This document shows, in pieces, positions 54,954 through 64,000 of a DNA stretch of 64,000 bases. The notes beneath the pieces are model-generated. The model was not told the origin of the DNA and made no database searches. It worked only from the letters and a program-made list of their open reading frames with translations. How positions within the stretch are numbered: the stretch's first letter is position 1; each line of letters opens with the position of its first letter. Both the position numbers and the translations under genes were made by a program. The DNA is from Bradyrhizobium canariense. GTDB taxonomy: Bacteria; Pseudomonadota; Alphaproteobacteria; Rhizobiales; Xanthobacteraceae. The stretch lies in contig NZ_JAFCKJ010000004.1 of the NCBI RefSeq assembly GCF_018130465.1, positions 124,001 to 188,000 of the forward strand, read 5' to 3'.

Positions 54954-55781
54954 TCAGAATTTGTAGCCGAGACCGGCGCGGACGGTGTTGATGCTGGTGT
55001 CGACCGCCGAGCTGAAGCGGATATATTCGTACTCGCCGCGGAAGAACAGGCCGCCGACCAGATTGACGTCGACACCGAGACCAGCGGTGTAGCCGTAGAT
55101 CAAATGGTTATGCTGGGCGTCTGTCGAACTCAGCGGCGCGAGCGGGGTATAGGTACCGAGCTGGGTCGCGCTGATGCGGTCCTGCACATTGGCCGTGCGG
55201 ATGATGTCCGCATTCCCGAGTGCGAGGCCCGCGAACATGTAGGGCAGGAAGCATCCCCAGGCGTAAGCGGCGCGGCCGCGGAATGTCGCCATGTCGCTGA
55301 TGTTGATCGACGACGTGGAGGTCGCCGTGACATCGTGAAAATTGCCGTCGGACAGGGCGGTGGCGCTGACCCGCCGCTCCGAGGCTGACGCCGTTCCACC
55401 GAACTTGCCGTGCAGGTAGCTGAATTCAAGTCCGAGTACGACATCGTCCCACTGGGCATTGTAGCCGACGAAAGCACCGTAGCCGCTGGTGCGCTGTGAA
55501 GCCTTGCCAAGTCCGAGATTCCACTGCGATACGCCCATCGAACTTTCGATCAAGGTATCGGCCAACAATGCCGCCATCATGTTGCTGGTCGAGCCGTTGA
55601 AGTTCTCGTCCGACGAGCCATAGCCGCCCTGGGCGCCGACATAGCTTCCCTGCCAGTTGACGTTGGACTTGCTCAAGCCGTCGGTGAAGCTGCCGCGCAA
55701 GATGGGCAGGTCAGAGAGATCGGCCGCGTGCGCGGCAGAGACCGTCCCCAACATCGCCGCCGCCAACAAAAACCTACGCAT
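54954..55781 (-). CDS. Outer-membrane beta-barrel protein (Omp31-like)
   Basis: A 275-residue protein with a signal peptide (MRRFLLAAAMLGTVSAAHA). The mature part starts ADLSDLPILRGSF and has alternating beta strands (NWQGSYVGAQGGYG; YNAQWDDVVLGLEFSYLHG) ending in RAGLGYKF, the C-terminal aromatic signature of outer-membrane barrels. ATG 55781 is preferred to starts at 55793 and 55820 because GGAG lies at the correct distance and the signal peptide begins there. Confidence 0.88.
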   Translation of the reverse strand: MRRFLLAAAMLGTVSAAHAADLSDLPILRGSFTDGLSKSNVNWQGSYVGAQGGYGSSDENFNGSTSNMMAALLADTLIESSMGVSQWNLGLGKASQRTSGYGAFVGYNAQWDDVVLGLEFSYLHGKFGGTASASERRVSATALSDGNFHDVTATSTSSINISDMATFRGRAAYAWGCFLPYMFAGLALGNADIIRTANVQDRISATQLGTYTPLAPLSSTDAQHNHLIYGYTAGLGVDVNLVGGLFFRGEYEYIRFSSAVDTSINTVRAGLGYKF

Positions 55782-55893
55782 CGAACGCTCCATCGAACTC
55801 GAACTTTCGCTCGTGATCATGGCCCGTTAACCTTAACCAATGGTTGCGTCGGAGCCTTTCGTCACCGCTCGCCATGAAAAATACGCAAAGCAA

Positions 55894-55920
55894 AACGGCG
55901 CGGGATGATCCCGCGCCGTT
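55894..55920 (-). terminator. Terminator of the second porin gene
   Basis: A long stem, AACGGCGCGGGAT and its complement, with a T-run on the minus strand. Confidence 0.85.
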
Positions 55921-55948
55921 AATAAGTCCTAACCGATCAGGCTGACGA

Positions 55949-56776
55949 TCAGCCCTTGGTGACGAGCGGCGGCATGTAAGCCGGCGGGCTGTTGAGATCC
56001 CAGCGCACGCCGAGCTTGACGTCGTGCGAGGTGAGCTCCTTGATCTTGATCGTGGACGGACCCGAGGCGCTGTTGTCAAACAAGCGATAGTTGCCGGGCG
56101 CCGCGTCGCCGAGGTTCATGTAGCTGTAGGCCAGTTCGACGGTGAACCCGGGATTGACCTTGTAGGCGAGACCGGCGTGGGCGGCCCAGGCGAGGTTCCA
56201 CTTTCCGTTGTCGGCGAAGTAAGCGACGCTGTTGTTGAGCCCCGGGCTGTATGACACACCGTCGTCGCGGAAGCCGCTGATCTTGTTGTAAGAGCCGCCG
56301 ACACCGGCGCCGATGAACGGGGTGATGCACCACCAGGTGCCGAGATCGACATAGGCATTCGCCATGACGACCCACTCGGACTTGCTGCCGCTGTAATTGT
56401 TGGAGCCGACGAAGCCGGGTGCAATGACGTTGTCCGCACCGTGCAGGTTGGCCTTGCCGCGGTACTGACCGATCACGTCGGTACGGAACCAGTTGTTGAA
56501 GCGATAGCCGACGCCGAGATCGAACAGCGGCGAAGAGTCGAAGCCGAGTCCCTCCGTCGTCCTTGTGGCCCCCGGCGCTATGACAGCATCGATGCGCTTG
56601 GCGCTCTGGTTGGTCATGCCGACGTCGCCGCGCAGATACCAGCCACCGAAGTCGGAAGGCGGCGGGGGCGGCGCGTACATCGGAGGGGGCGCCGCGATCG
56701 GCATATCGGCGGCGAACGCCATCGAGGAAATCAGGGATGCCGCACCCGCGGCAAGGAGAGACTTAACGCTACGCAT
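55949..56776 (-). CDS. Outer-membrane beta-barrel protein (Omp25/31-like)
   Basis: A 275-residue porin-like protein. The signal peptide is MRSVKSLLAAGAASLISSMA then FAADMP. A short Pro-rich linker (APPPMYAPPPPPSDFGG) follows, then barrel strands GWYLRGDVGMTNQ, DLGVGYRFNNWFRTDV and VDLGTWWCITPFIGAGVGG. The C-terminal end is VKLGVRWDLNSPP-type. It probably forms an outer-membrane channel or structural barrel; the permeant is unknown. It is the larger of two barrels in tandem but not closely identical to its neighbour. Confidence 0.88.
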   Translation of the reverse strand: MRSVKSLLAAGAASLISSMAFAADMPIAAPPPMYAPPPPPSDFGGWYLRGDVGMTNQSAKRIDAVIAPGATRTTEGLGFDSSPLFDLGVGYRFNNWFRTDVIGQYRGKANLHGADNVIAPGFVGSNNYSGSKSEWVVMANAYVDLGTWWCITPFIGAGVGGSYNKISGFRDDGVSYSPGLNNSVAYFADNGKWNLAWAAHAGLAYKVNPGFTVELAYSYMNLGDAAPGNYRLFDNSASGPSTIKIKELTSHDVKLGVRWDLNSPPAYMPPLVTKG

Positions 56777-57012
56777 TGGCTTCGTCCTTTTGGCCGGTGA
56801 GGCAAATACGGCGCCTCACGTTCTGGAAACTCACGGCCCGGACGATGGCAGCAAATGTTTAAGCGCCACTTAACCCTAATTTTTAAGGTTGATTTTTTCT
56901 CAACTCACACGCGCGTGCGCCGCGAGCGTTGCAAAAATGCAGCGCCAAATGCGACGCCTTCGCCGCATTTCCTAACGATGTATGAAGCCGCGTTGCAGCA
57001 AGACAGGATATG

Positions 57013-58263
57013 TTAACGCGCGTGCCGCGGCAGCTTGGGCAGGAACACCGCAAGCAGGCCGATCGCCGGCAGATAGGCGCAGACCTGGTAGACGAACTCG
57101 ATCGAGGTGTGGTCGGCGAGCTTGCCGAGCACGGCGGCGCCAAGGCCGCCGATGCCGAAGGCGACACCGAAAAACACGCCGGAGATCATGCCGAAGCGAT
57201 GCGGTACCAGCTCCTGCGCGAACACGATGATCGACGACGTCGTCGAGGAGATGATCAGGCCGATGATCACGGACAGCACCGCGCTCGCATAGAGCCCGGC
57301 ATAGGGCAGCGCCAGCGTGAACGGCAGCGCCCCCAGGATCGAGATCCAGATCACGATCTTGCGGCCGAAGCGATCGCCCAAGGGACCGCCGAGAAAAGCG
57401 CCGACCGCGTTCGCCGCGAGGAAAATGAAGAGATACATCTGCGCCGCCTGGGTCGACACGCCAAAGCGGTCGATCAGATAGAAGATGTAGTAGCTCGACA
57501 GGCTCGATACGTAGAGCTGTTTCGAGAACAGCAGCGCGACCAGCACGAGGAGTGCAACGACGACGCGACGCGAACCCGGCGCGTCGGGATGGGCTTGAGC
57601 CACCGCGGTCTTCTTCGCCTTGATCTGCGGTTCGTACCAGCGGCCGATGCGCCAGAGGATGAGGATCGCGAGGAAGGCGATCGAGGAGAACCAGGCGATG
57701 CTGCCCTGCCCGAACGGCACGACGATGAGTGCGGCGAGCACCGGTCCCATCGAGGTGCCAAAACTGCCGCCGAGCTGGAACACCGATTGCGCAAAACCGT
57801 AGCGGCCGCCCGACGCCAGCCTCGCGATGCGCGCGGATTCGGGATGAAACACCGCCGAGCCGAGACCGACCAGCGCGGCAGCGACGAGGATGACGAGATA
57901 TTGGTGGGCGGCGCTGAGCAGCAACAGACCGAAGAAGGTCGAGGCCATGCCGATCGACAGCGAATAGGGCTGCGCCTTCTTGTCGGTGTAGTGGCCGACC
58001 ACCGGCTGGAGCAGCGAGGCCGTGAACTGGAAGGCCAGCGTGATCATGCCGATCTGCGCGAAGTCGAGCGCATAGGTGTCCTTCAGGATCGGATACACCG
58101 AGGCGATCAGCGACTGCATGGTGTCGTTGAGGAAGTGCGAGAAGCTGATGCCGGCAAGCACGACATAGGCCGGCCCTGCGGCCGCGGTGGCGGCGGGCGT
58201 CACGTCGCTGACGACGACGGACTCGGTCAGCGTTTCCTCTGAGACGACGACAGGCTTGTTCAC
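57013..58263 (-). CDS. fsr: Fosmidomycin-resistance-type MFS transporter
   Basis: A 416-residue, 12-helix exporter. ISFSHFLNDTMQSLIASVYP at the N-terminus and GSAVFHPESARIARLASGGRYG are diagnostic of the Fsr family (MFS), which pumps out fosmidomycin and related drugs. The second half contains GGPLGDRFGRKIVIWISIL and IIGLIISSTTSSIIVFAQE. It stands alone with no regulator adjacent. The native substrate is unknown. Confidence 0.92.
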   Translation of the reverse strand: MNKPVVVSEETLTESVVVSDVTPAATAAAGPAYVVLAGISFSHFLNDTMQSLIASVYPILKDTYALDFAQIGMITLAFQFTASLLQPVVGHYTDKKAQPYSLSIGMASTFFGLLLLSAAHQYLVILVAAALVGLGSAVFHPESARIARLASGGRYGFAQSVFQLGGSFGTSMGPVLAALIVVPFGQGSIAWFSSIAFLAILILWRIGRWYEPQIKAKKTAVAQAHPDAPGSRRVVVALLVLVALLFSKQLYVSSLSSYYIFYLIDRFGVSTQAAQMYLFIFLAANAVGAFLGGPLGDRFGRKIVIWISILGALPFTLALPYAGLYASAVLSVIIGLIISSTTSSIIVFAQELVPHRFGMISGVFFGVAFGIGGLGAAVLGKLADHTSIEFVYQVCAYLPAIGLLAVFLPKLPRHAR

Positions 58264-58385
58264 TGGAATATCCCGGCGGGCGCGGCGAACCGCCGCATCC
58301 GCTAGTTACGATGCAATCAGTGGCCGAACCATCGCCATTCGTCGATGGCTGGGATGCGCTTCGCTCTCCCCGTCTGTGGGGGTTC

Positions 58386-58469
58386 GTAGCCCGGATGGAG
58401 CGCAGCGCAATCCGGGGCGTTTCGCCTGTTGCACGAATCCCGGATTTCGCTGCGCTCCATCCGGGCTAC
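58386..58469. repeat. Dispersed inverted-repeat element
   Basis: Arms of 31 nt starting GTAGCCCGGATGGAGCG and the near-exact complement ending CCATCCGGGCTAC. It lies between the exporter and glmM genes. Confidence 0.8.
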
Positions 58470-58495
58470 GATCGCGCTCCGCGAAGCGATCAGGC

Positions 58496-59839
58496 TTACG
58501 CCGCGGCCTGCCCGAGCGCCGAGACGATGGCGTCGACGACGTCCTCGACCAGAATGCGGTCCTCGCCCTCGCCCATGACGCGGATCACCGGCTCGGTACC
58601 GGAGGAGCGGATCAGCAGGCGGCCGTGGCCGTTGAGCCGCTGCTCGCCGTCGGAGATCGCCGATTTGACGTCGGAATTGTCGAGCGGCTTGCCGCCCTTG
58701 TGACGGACGTTCTTCAGGATCTGCGGCAGCGGATCGAAGCGGTGGCAGACTTCCGACACCGGCCGGCGCAGCTTCTGCACCACGGCAAGCACCTGCAATG
58801 CGGCAACGAAGCCGTCGCCGGTGGTGGCGTAGTCGGACAGGATGATGTGGCCGGACTGCTCGCCGCCGAGATTGTAGCCGCCGTTCAGCATCTGCTCGAG
58901 CACGTAGCGGTCGCCGACCGGCGTGCGCACGAGTTCGAGCCCCTGACCATTGAGGAAGCGTTCGAGTCCGAGGTTCGACATCACGGTGGCGACGATGCCC
59001 GCTCGCGACAGCCGGCCGTCTTCCTTCCAGCTCTGCGCGATCACCGCGAGCAGCTGGTCGCCGTCGACGATGTGGCCGCGCTCGTCGACCAGGATGACGC
59101 GATCGGCGTCGCCGTCGAGCGCGATGCCGATGTCGGCGCGCATCTCGCGGACCTTCTTCGACAGAGCTTCCGGCGAGGTGGAGCCGCATTCCTTGTTGAT
59201 GTTGAAGCCGTCGGGCTCGACGCCGATCGGAATCACGTCGGCGCCCAGCTCCCACAGCGCTTCCGGCACCACCTTGTAGGCGGCGCCATTGGCGCAATCG
59301 ACCACGACGCGCAGGCCGTCGAGCGACAGATCGCGCGGCAGCGTGCGCTTGGCGAATTCGATGTAGCGGTCATGCACGCCGTCGATGCGGCGGGCGCGGC
59401 CGAGACTGGCGCTCTGGGCGAGACGCTTGTCGATGGGCTCGTCGAGCAGCTGCTCGATCTGCTTCTCGACGTCGTCGGAGAGCTTGAAGCCCTGCGGGCC
59501 GAACAGCTTGATGCCGTTGTCCTCGAACAGATTGTGCGAGGCGGAGATCATCACGCCGAGATCGGCGCGCATCGACTTGGTCAGCATCGCAACCGCCGGC
59601 GTCGGCATCGGGCCGACCAGCAGCACATCCATGCCGACCGAGGTGAAGCCCGCGACCATCGCGTATTCGATCATGTAGCCGGACAGGCGAGTGTCCTTGC
59701 CGATCACGACCCGGTGGCGGTGGTCACCGCGCTGAAACGCAAGGCCCGCGGCCTGGCCGACCTTGAGCGCGAGCTCCGGCGTGATCAGTCCGTTGGCGCG
59801 GCCCCGGATCCCGTCCGTCCCGAAATATTTGCGGCTCAT
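58496..59839 (-). CDS. glmM: Phosphoglucosamine mutase GlmM
   Basis: Interconverts glucosamine-6- and -1-phosphate for UDP-GlcNAc and the cell wall. The 447-residue protein starts [14 protein letters not shown], the normal GlmM N-terminus. The phosphoserine is S101 in [13 protein letters not shown], the magnesium loop is [11 protein letters not shown], and the C-terminal phosphate-binding loop is [17 protein letters not shown]. The ATG is preceded by GGGGGA. The frame is open upstream but without a start signal. Confidence 0.97.
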   Translation of the reverse strand: MSRKYFGTDGIRGRANGLITPELALKVGQAAGLAFQRGDHRHRVVIGKDTRLSGYMIEYAMVAGFTSVGMDVLLVGPMPTPAVAMLTKSMRADLGVMISASHNLFEDNGIKLFGPQGFKLSDDVEKQIEQLLDEPIDKRLAQSASLGRARRIDGVHDRYIEFAKRTLPRDLSLDGLRVVVDCANGAAYKVVPEALWELGADVIPIGVEPDGFNINKECGSTSPEALSKKVREMRADIGIALDGDADRVILVDERGHIVDGDQLLAVIAQSWKEDGRLSRAGIVATVMSNLGLERFLNGQGLELVRTPVGDRYVLEQMLNGGYNLGGEQSGHIILSDYATTGDGFVAALQVLAVVQKLRRPVSEVCHRFDPLPQILKNVRHKGGKPLDNSDVKSAISDGEQRLNGHGRLLIRSSGTEPVIRVMGEGEDRILVEDVVDAIVSALGQAAA

Positions 59840-60059
59840 ATCGTCCCCCACGCAACAACCAGGAATCCCCAATACAACCTCCGGGTGCCCTGGCGGGACC
59901 CGCATCCCTGATTTGCTGAGATCTTATAAAGCCATCGCGGCTAACTTGGCTTCAAAAAATATGATGAATCATTACGGAACCGGGCACGCCCGAGCGCCGA
60001 TAACGTCTTGTTAACATTATATTTCCGGCGAAAACGCCGGAACAGGACGGAACCTGCTC

Positions 60060-61499
<1,440 letters not shown>

Positions 61500-61539
61500 T
61501 CGCCATATGTGGTGAAAAGCAGCCGCTTCAAACTCAGCC

Positions 61540-61583
61540 GTCGTCCCGGCCCCGTGCGCAATTGCGCACTGGGCCGGGACGAC
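61540..61583. repeat. 44-nt palindrome (REP-like), copy 2
   Basis: Same family as 24278-24321 with the GCGCAATTGCGC core; its two halves differ at one position. It lies in the convergent gap between the lactate dehydrogenase and secreted-protein genes. Confidence 0.85.
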
Positions 61584-61611
61584 ACTGAAGATGTCGCCGC
61601 AGCAGCGCCCC

Positions 61612-62238
61612 TCACATCGGCGGCGTCACCCCATCGCGGCCGACGCTGACGCGGTTGGTTTCGAACGAGCCGTCCGGCAGCTGCTTCATGAAGGCGATCA
61701 CCTTGGCGCCGGCCTTCAGATCGGATTTGTCGCCGGGCACGAAGGTCACCACCGGCGTATTGTCGGCGACGAACACCTTCTTCTCGCCGTCCTTGTACTT
61801 GACCAGCAGCGTATGGCCGTCATTGCCGACCACGCTCTCCGACACGGTCGCATTGGTCATGCTGGAGTTGGGCTTGAGGTCATAGGGTCGCGAGCCCTCG
61901 CCGGTGCCGCGCATGCTCTCCGGAAACACGTGGACCTCGACCGCGTTCGCGCCGCCGTCCGGTCCCGGCACGGTGGTGGCGCCGACGAAGGAGCCGGGCT
62001 TGATATCGGCAAGTGAAATCCTGGTAATGCCCGACACGTTCACGTCGGAGGCGATGTGCAGCTTGACGTCCTCGCCGCTGCGCGCCTTGACCTGCATCGT
62101 GTCACCATTGACGCTTTCGATCGTGCCGCGCACGCGCGTCGGCACCGGCGCCCTTTGCGCAAGTGCCGAGAGGGTCGAGACGGCCACCATCGCGACAGCG
62201 ATAAGTGGACGTGTGAAAGTTGCGCGTTGAACAGACAT
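61612..62238 (-). CDS. Secreted protein with DUF5666-like beta repeats
   Basis: A 208-residue exported protein. The signal peptide is SVQRATFTRPLIAVAMVAV then STLSALAQ. The mature part begins with VRGTIESVNGDTMQVKARSG, an OB-like beta segment found in DUF5666-type proteins, and continues with DIKPGSFVGATTVPGPDGG and a second half (KYKDGEKKVFVADNTPVVTF) that looks like another copy. It may bind metal or ligands in the periplasm. Function unknown. Confidence 0.78.
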   Translation of the reverse strand: MSVQRATFTRPLIAVAMVAVSTLSALAQRAPVPTRVRGTIESVNGDTMQVKARSGEDVKLHIASDVNVSGITRISLADIKPGSFVGATTVPGPDGGANAVEVHVFPESMRGTGEGSRPYDLKPNSSMTNATVSESVVGNDGHTLLVKYKDGEKKVFVADNTPVVTFVPGDKSDLKAGAKVIAFMKQLPDGSFETNRVSVGRDGVTPPM

Positions 62239-62303
62239 GATGGTCTCCGATTGTCCCTATTGCCCTTACGGACATAGAACTCCGGAGGTTACGCGCTATT
62301 CTC

Positions 62304-63143
62304 TCAAGTCTTTGTGAGATCGGCCTCGACCAGCGCACGCAGCTCGGCCGTGACCTGCGGCCGCTGGCCGAACCACAGCTCGAAGCCGCGGACCGCCTGA
62401 TGCAGCAGCATGCCGAGCCCGTCGGCGGTCTTCAGCCCACGCGCCTTTGCAGCCGCCAGCAGCGGTGTCACCAGCGGGACATAGACGAGATCGGCGACCA
62501 CCGCGCCATCCGGCAGGTGCGCGACGTCGACGTCGAGTGAAGGCTGACCGTGCATGCCCAGCGAGGTCGTGTTCACGAGAAATTTTACGCGCGGCAGGAC
62601 GTCGTCGATCCCGTCCCACGCAACAGGATGCACGTTCGGCCCGAACTGCCTTGCAAGCATCTCGGCCCGGGCGATGGTGCGGTTGGCAAGATGGATGCGC
62701 TTGATGCCGCGTTCGAGCAGCCCGAACACGATTGCGCGCGAGGAGCCGCCGGCGCCCAGCACCAACGCCTCTTCGGCGCCGTCCCAGCCGGGCGCGCTGG
62801 CATCGAGATTGCCGATAAAGCCCTCGACGTCGGTGTTGGTCGAGCGCAGTTCGCCGTCCGCAAACCACAGCGTGTTGGCCGCACCGATCGCCCGCGCGCG
62901 GGCATCGGGCGTCGACAGCGCCAGCACGCCTTCCTTGTGCGGGATGGTGACGTTGGCGCCGACGAAGCCGCGCAGCGACAGCCGCAGCACGAAGTCGCGC
63001 AAATTATCGGGCGGAACCGCCTCGATGACATAGCCGCCCGCGATCCCGAGCGTGCGCAGCCAGTAATGATGGATCAGCGGCGAGCGCGAATGCGCGGCCG
63101 GCCATCCGATCAGACAGGCTGCGGGAGCCTTGGTCACGGTCAT
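62304..63143 (-). CDS. aroE: Shikimate dehydrogenase AroE
   Basis: Reduces 3-dehydroshikimate to shikimate with NADPH for aromatic amino-acid synthesis. The 279-residue protein has the substrate motif HSRSPLIHHYW, the catalytic lysine in NVTIPHKEGVL and the aspartate in NTDVEGF, then the NADPH loop VLGAGGSSRAIVFGL and ANRTIARAEML. The start MTVTKAPAACLIGWP has GGGGGAAGG directly before it; a longer reading upstream has no signal. It lies alone between the secreted protein and the SulP gene. Confidence 0.95.
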   Translation of the reverse strand: MTVTKAPAACLIGWPAAHSRSPLIHHYWLRTLGIAGGYVIEAVPPDNLRDFVLRLSLRGFVGANVTIPHKEGVLALSTPDARARAIGAANTLWFADGELRSTNTDVEGFIGNLDASAPGWDGAEEALVLGAGGSSRAIVFGLLERGIKRIHLANRTIARAEMLARQFGPNVHPVAWDGIDDVLPRVKFLVNTTSLGMHGQPSLDVDVAHLPDGAVVADLVYVPLVTPLLAAAKARGLKTADGLGMLLHQAVRGFELWFGQRPQVTAELRALVEADLTKT

Positions 63144-63230
63144 CCTTCCCCCGGATCGTTTCGGAGGCGATCCATTTCGCGTCCCGCGGGCTCTGTCAAG
63201 CACACAGGCCGCCTCGGGAAGGGCGCGGCG

Positions 63231-64000
63231 CTAGGTCGTGCCCGCGTCGTCGCCCGCGGACTGTGCCGCGTGACCCTTGATGTCGGCGACGGCGCGCGCG
63301 ATGGTCTCGCGATAACGGGCACGCGGCGGCGTGACGCCATGGGTGAGCAGCGCGCGGCGAACCGCAGGCGATGCCCCCGTGATGAACAGCCGGATGCCCT
63401 GGCGGTGGGCCTTGGCGGCGACGCGGCCAAGCACGTTGGCCGCCGTCGAATCCAGGAACGGCACCGCGGCGAAATCGACCACGAATCCCTTGCGCTTGTC
63501 GGCGATGCCGTCGAGCACGCTGCCGATCGCCGAGGCCGCGCCGAAGAAGAACGCGCCGGTGATGCGATAGACCAGCACGTCGCGATCGACCGCGAGTGCG
63601 GGGTCGTAGGGCACGCGCTCGCCATTGCCGTCATCGGGCCGATCATCGGCCACCAGCGGCGAACGTTCCTCGATGCCCGTCGTTTCCGCCATGCGATGGA
63701 TGAACAGCACCGCGCCAAGCGCGAAGCCGACCAGAATGCCTTCGGTCAGATCGCGGAAGATGGTGAGCAGGAAGGTTGCGAGCAGCACGACGGCATCGCC
63801 CCATGACGAGCGCAAGAGCGTCGCGAATTCGTGCTTTTCCGCCATGGTCCAAGCCACCACGACGAGCACGGCGGCGAGCGCGGCCAGCGGGATGTAGCTC
63901 GCGAGCGGCGCTGCGATCAGCATGAACAGCAGCAGGAAGACCGAATGCAGCATGCCCGCGAGCGGCCCCCGCGCGCCGGCGCGGATGTTGGTCGCGGTGC
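63231..64000 (-). CDS. SulP family anion transporter with STAS domain, partial
   Basis: The C-terminal part of a SulP-type transporter runs off the right edge. The readable part contains ATNIRAGARGPLAGMLHS (a typical SulP segment), several transmembrane helices, the DLTEGILVGFALGAVLFIHRM motif and a STAS domain (VVDFAAVPFLDSTAANVLGRV) that often regulates transport. Such carriers move sulfate, bicarbonate or other anions with sodium or protons. The remaining N-terminal helices lie outside the window. Confidence 0.9.
   Translation of the reverse strand, partial: TATNIRAGARGPLAGMLHSVFLLLFMLIAAPLASYIPLAALAAVLVVVAWTMAEKHEFATLLRSSWGDAVVLLATFLLTIFRDLTEGILVGFALGAVLFIHRMAETTGIEERSPLVADDRPDDGNGERVPYDPALAVDRDVLVYRITGAFFFGAASAIGSVLDGIADKRKGFVVDFAAVPFLDSTAANVLGRVAAKAHRQGIRLFITGASPAVRRALLTHGVTPPRARYRETIARAVADIKGHAAQSAGDDAGTT

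Overview
The window looks like a stretch of core chromosome from a Bradyrhizobium-type alphaproteobacterium (Nitrobacteraceae). The evidence is high GC content, a dnaG-rpoD pair, a dimeric-type chlorite dismutase closest to the Nitrobacter form, separated carA and carB, a PdhS-like cell-cycle kinase, Omp25/31-type porins, sigma-EcfG and CtrA-type promoter motifs, and dispersed palindromic repeats in many intergenic gaps. These assignments come from reading the sequence; no database search was possible.

Left part (1-22 kb): a partial DCC-family redox gene, rpoD, dnaG, a chlorite dismutase-family haem protein, a gamma-glutamylcyclotransferase, two transglutaminase-fold proteins (the second lacks the usual catalytic histidine), an N-formylglutamate amidohydrolase-type enzyme, membrane proteins (DUF3592, LysE, DUF2189), a secreted LVIVD-repeat operon, an ArsR regulator with two SRPBCC proteins on an apparently leaderless transcript, a hybrid histidine kinase, an acyl-CoA synthetase, an epoxide hydrolase, a GatB/YqeY protein and an alpha/beta hydrolase.

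Centre (22-40 kb): carA and carB, the two carbamoyl-phosphate synthetase subunits, lie 4.2 kb apart. The gap holds a cupin and dps, each behind a GGAAC-N16-CGTT motif of the general stress sigma factor EcfG, plus a methyltransferase, a degenerate tRNA-like gene and a divergent ArsR/MFS pair with two palindromic operators. After carB come greA, an Lrp regulator, trxB with a LysR regulator, a DapA-family aldolase or lyase, a pair of related one-helix mini-proteins, an orphan ParA, a Cys-rich secreted protein and an AEC transporter. The LysR-dapA gap contains two unexplained strong terminators and may encode a small RNA.

Accessory island (about 40.8-44.2 kb): this lower-GC segment lies between tenA and tRNA-His. 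It carries a DUF4238 protein, a Shedu-type nuclease with an intact D-x12-E-x-K motif, a small basic protein and gene scraps. Its left edge has a structured site resembling a recombinase attachment site. This is the most likely defence or mobile region of the window.

Right part (44-64 kb): a phasin, a 1170-residue PAS histidine kinase resembling PdhS, a thiolase, serC-serA (serine synthesis, with a serC-leader-like RNA), a GNAT enzyme, a glutathione transferase, two beta-barrel porins, a fosmidomycin-resistance-type exporter, glmM (cell-wall precursor synthesis), an FMN L-lactate dehydrogenase-type enzyme, a secreted protein, aroE and a partial SulP transporter.
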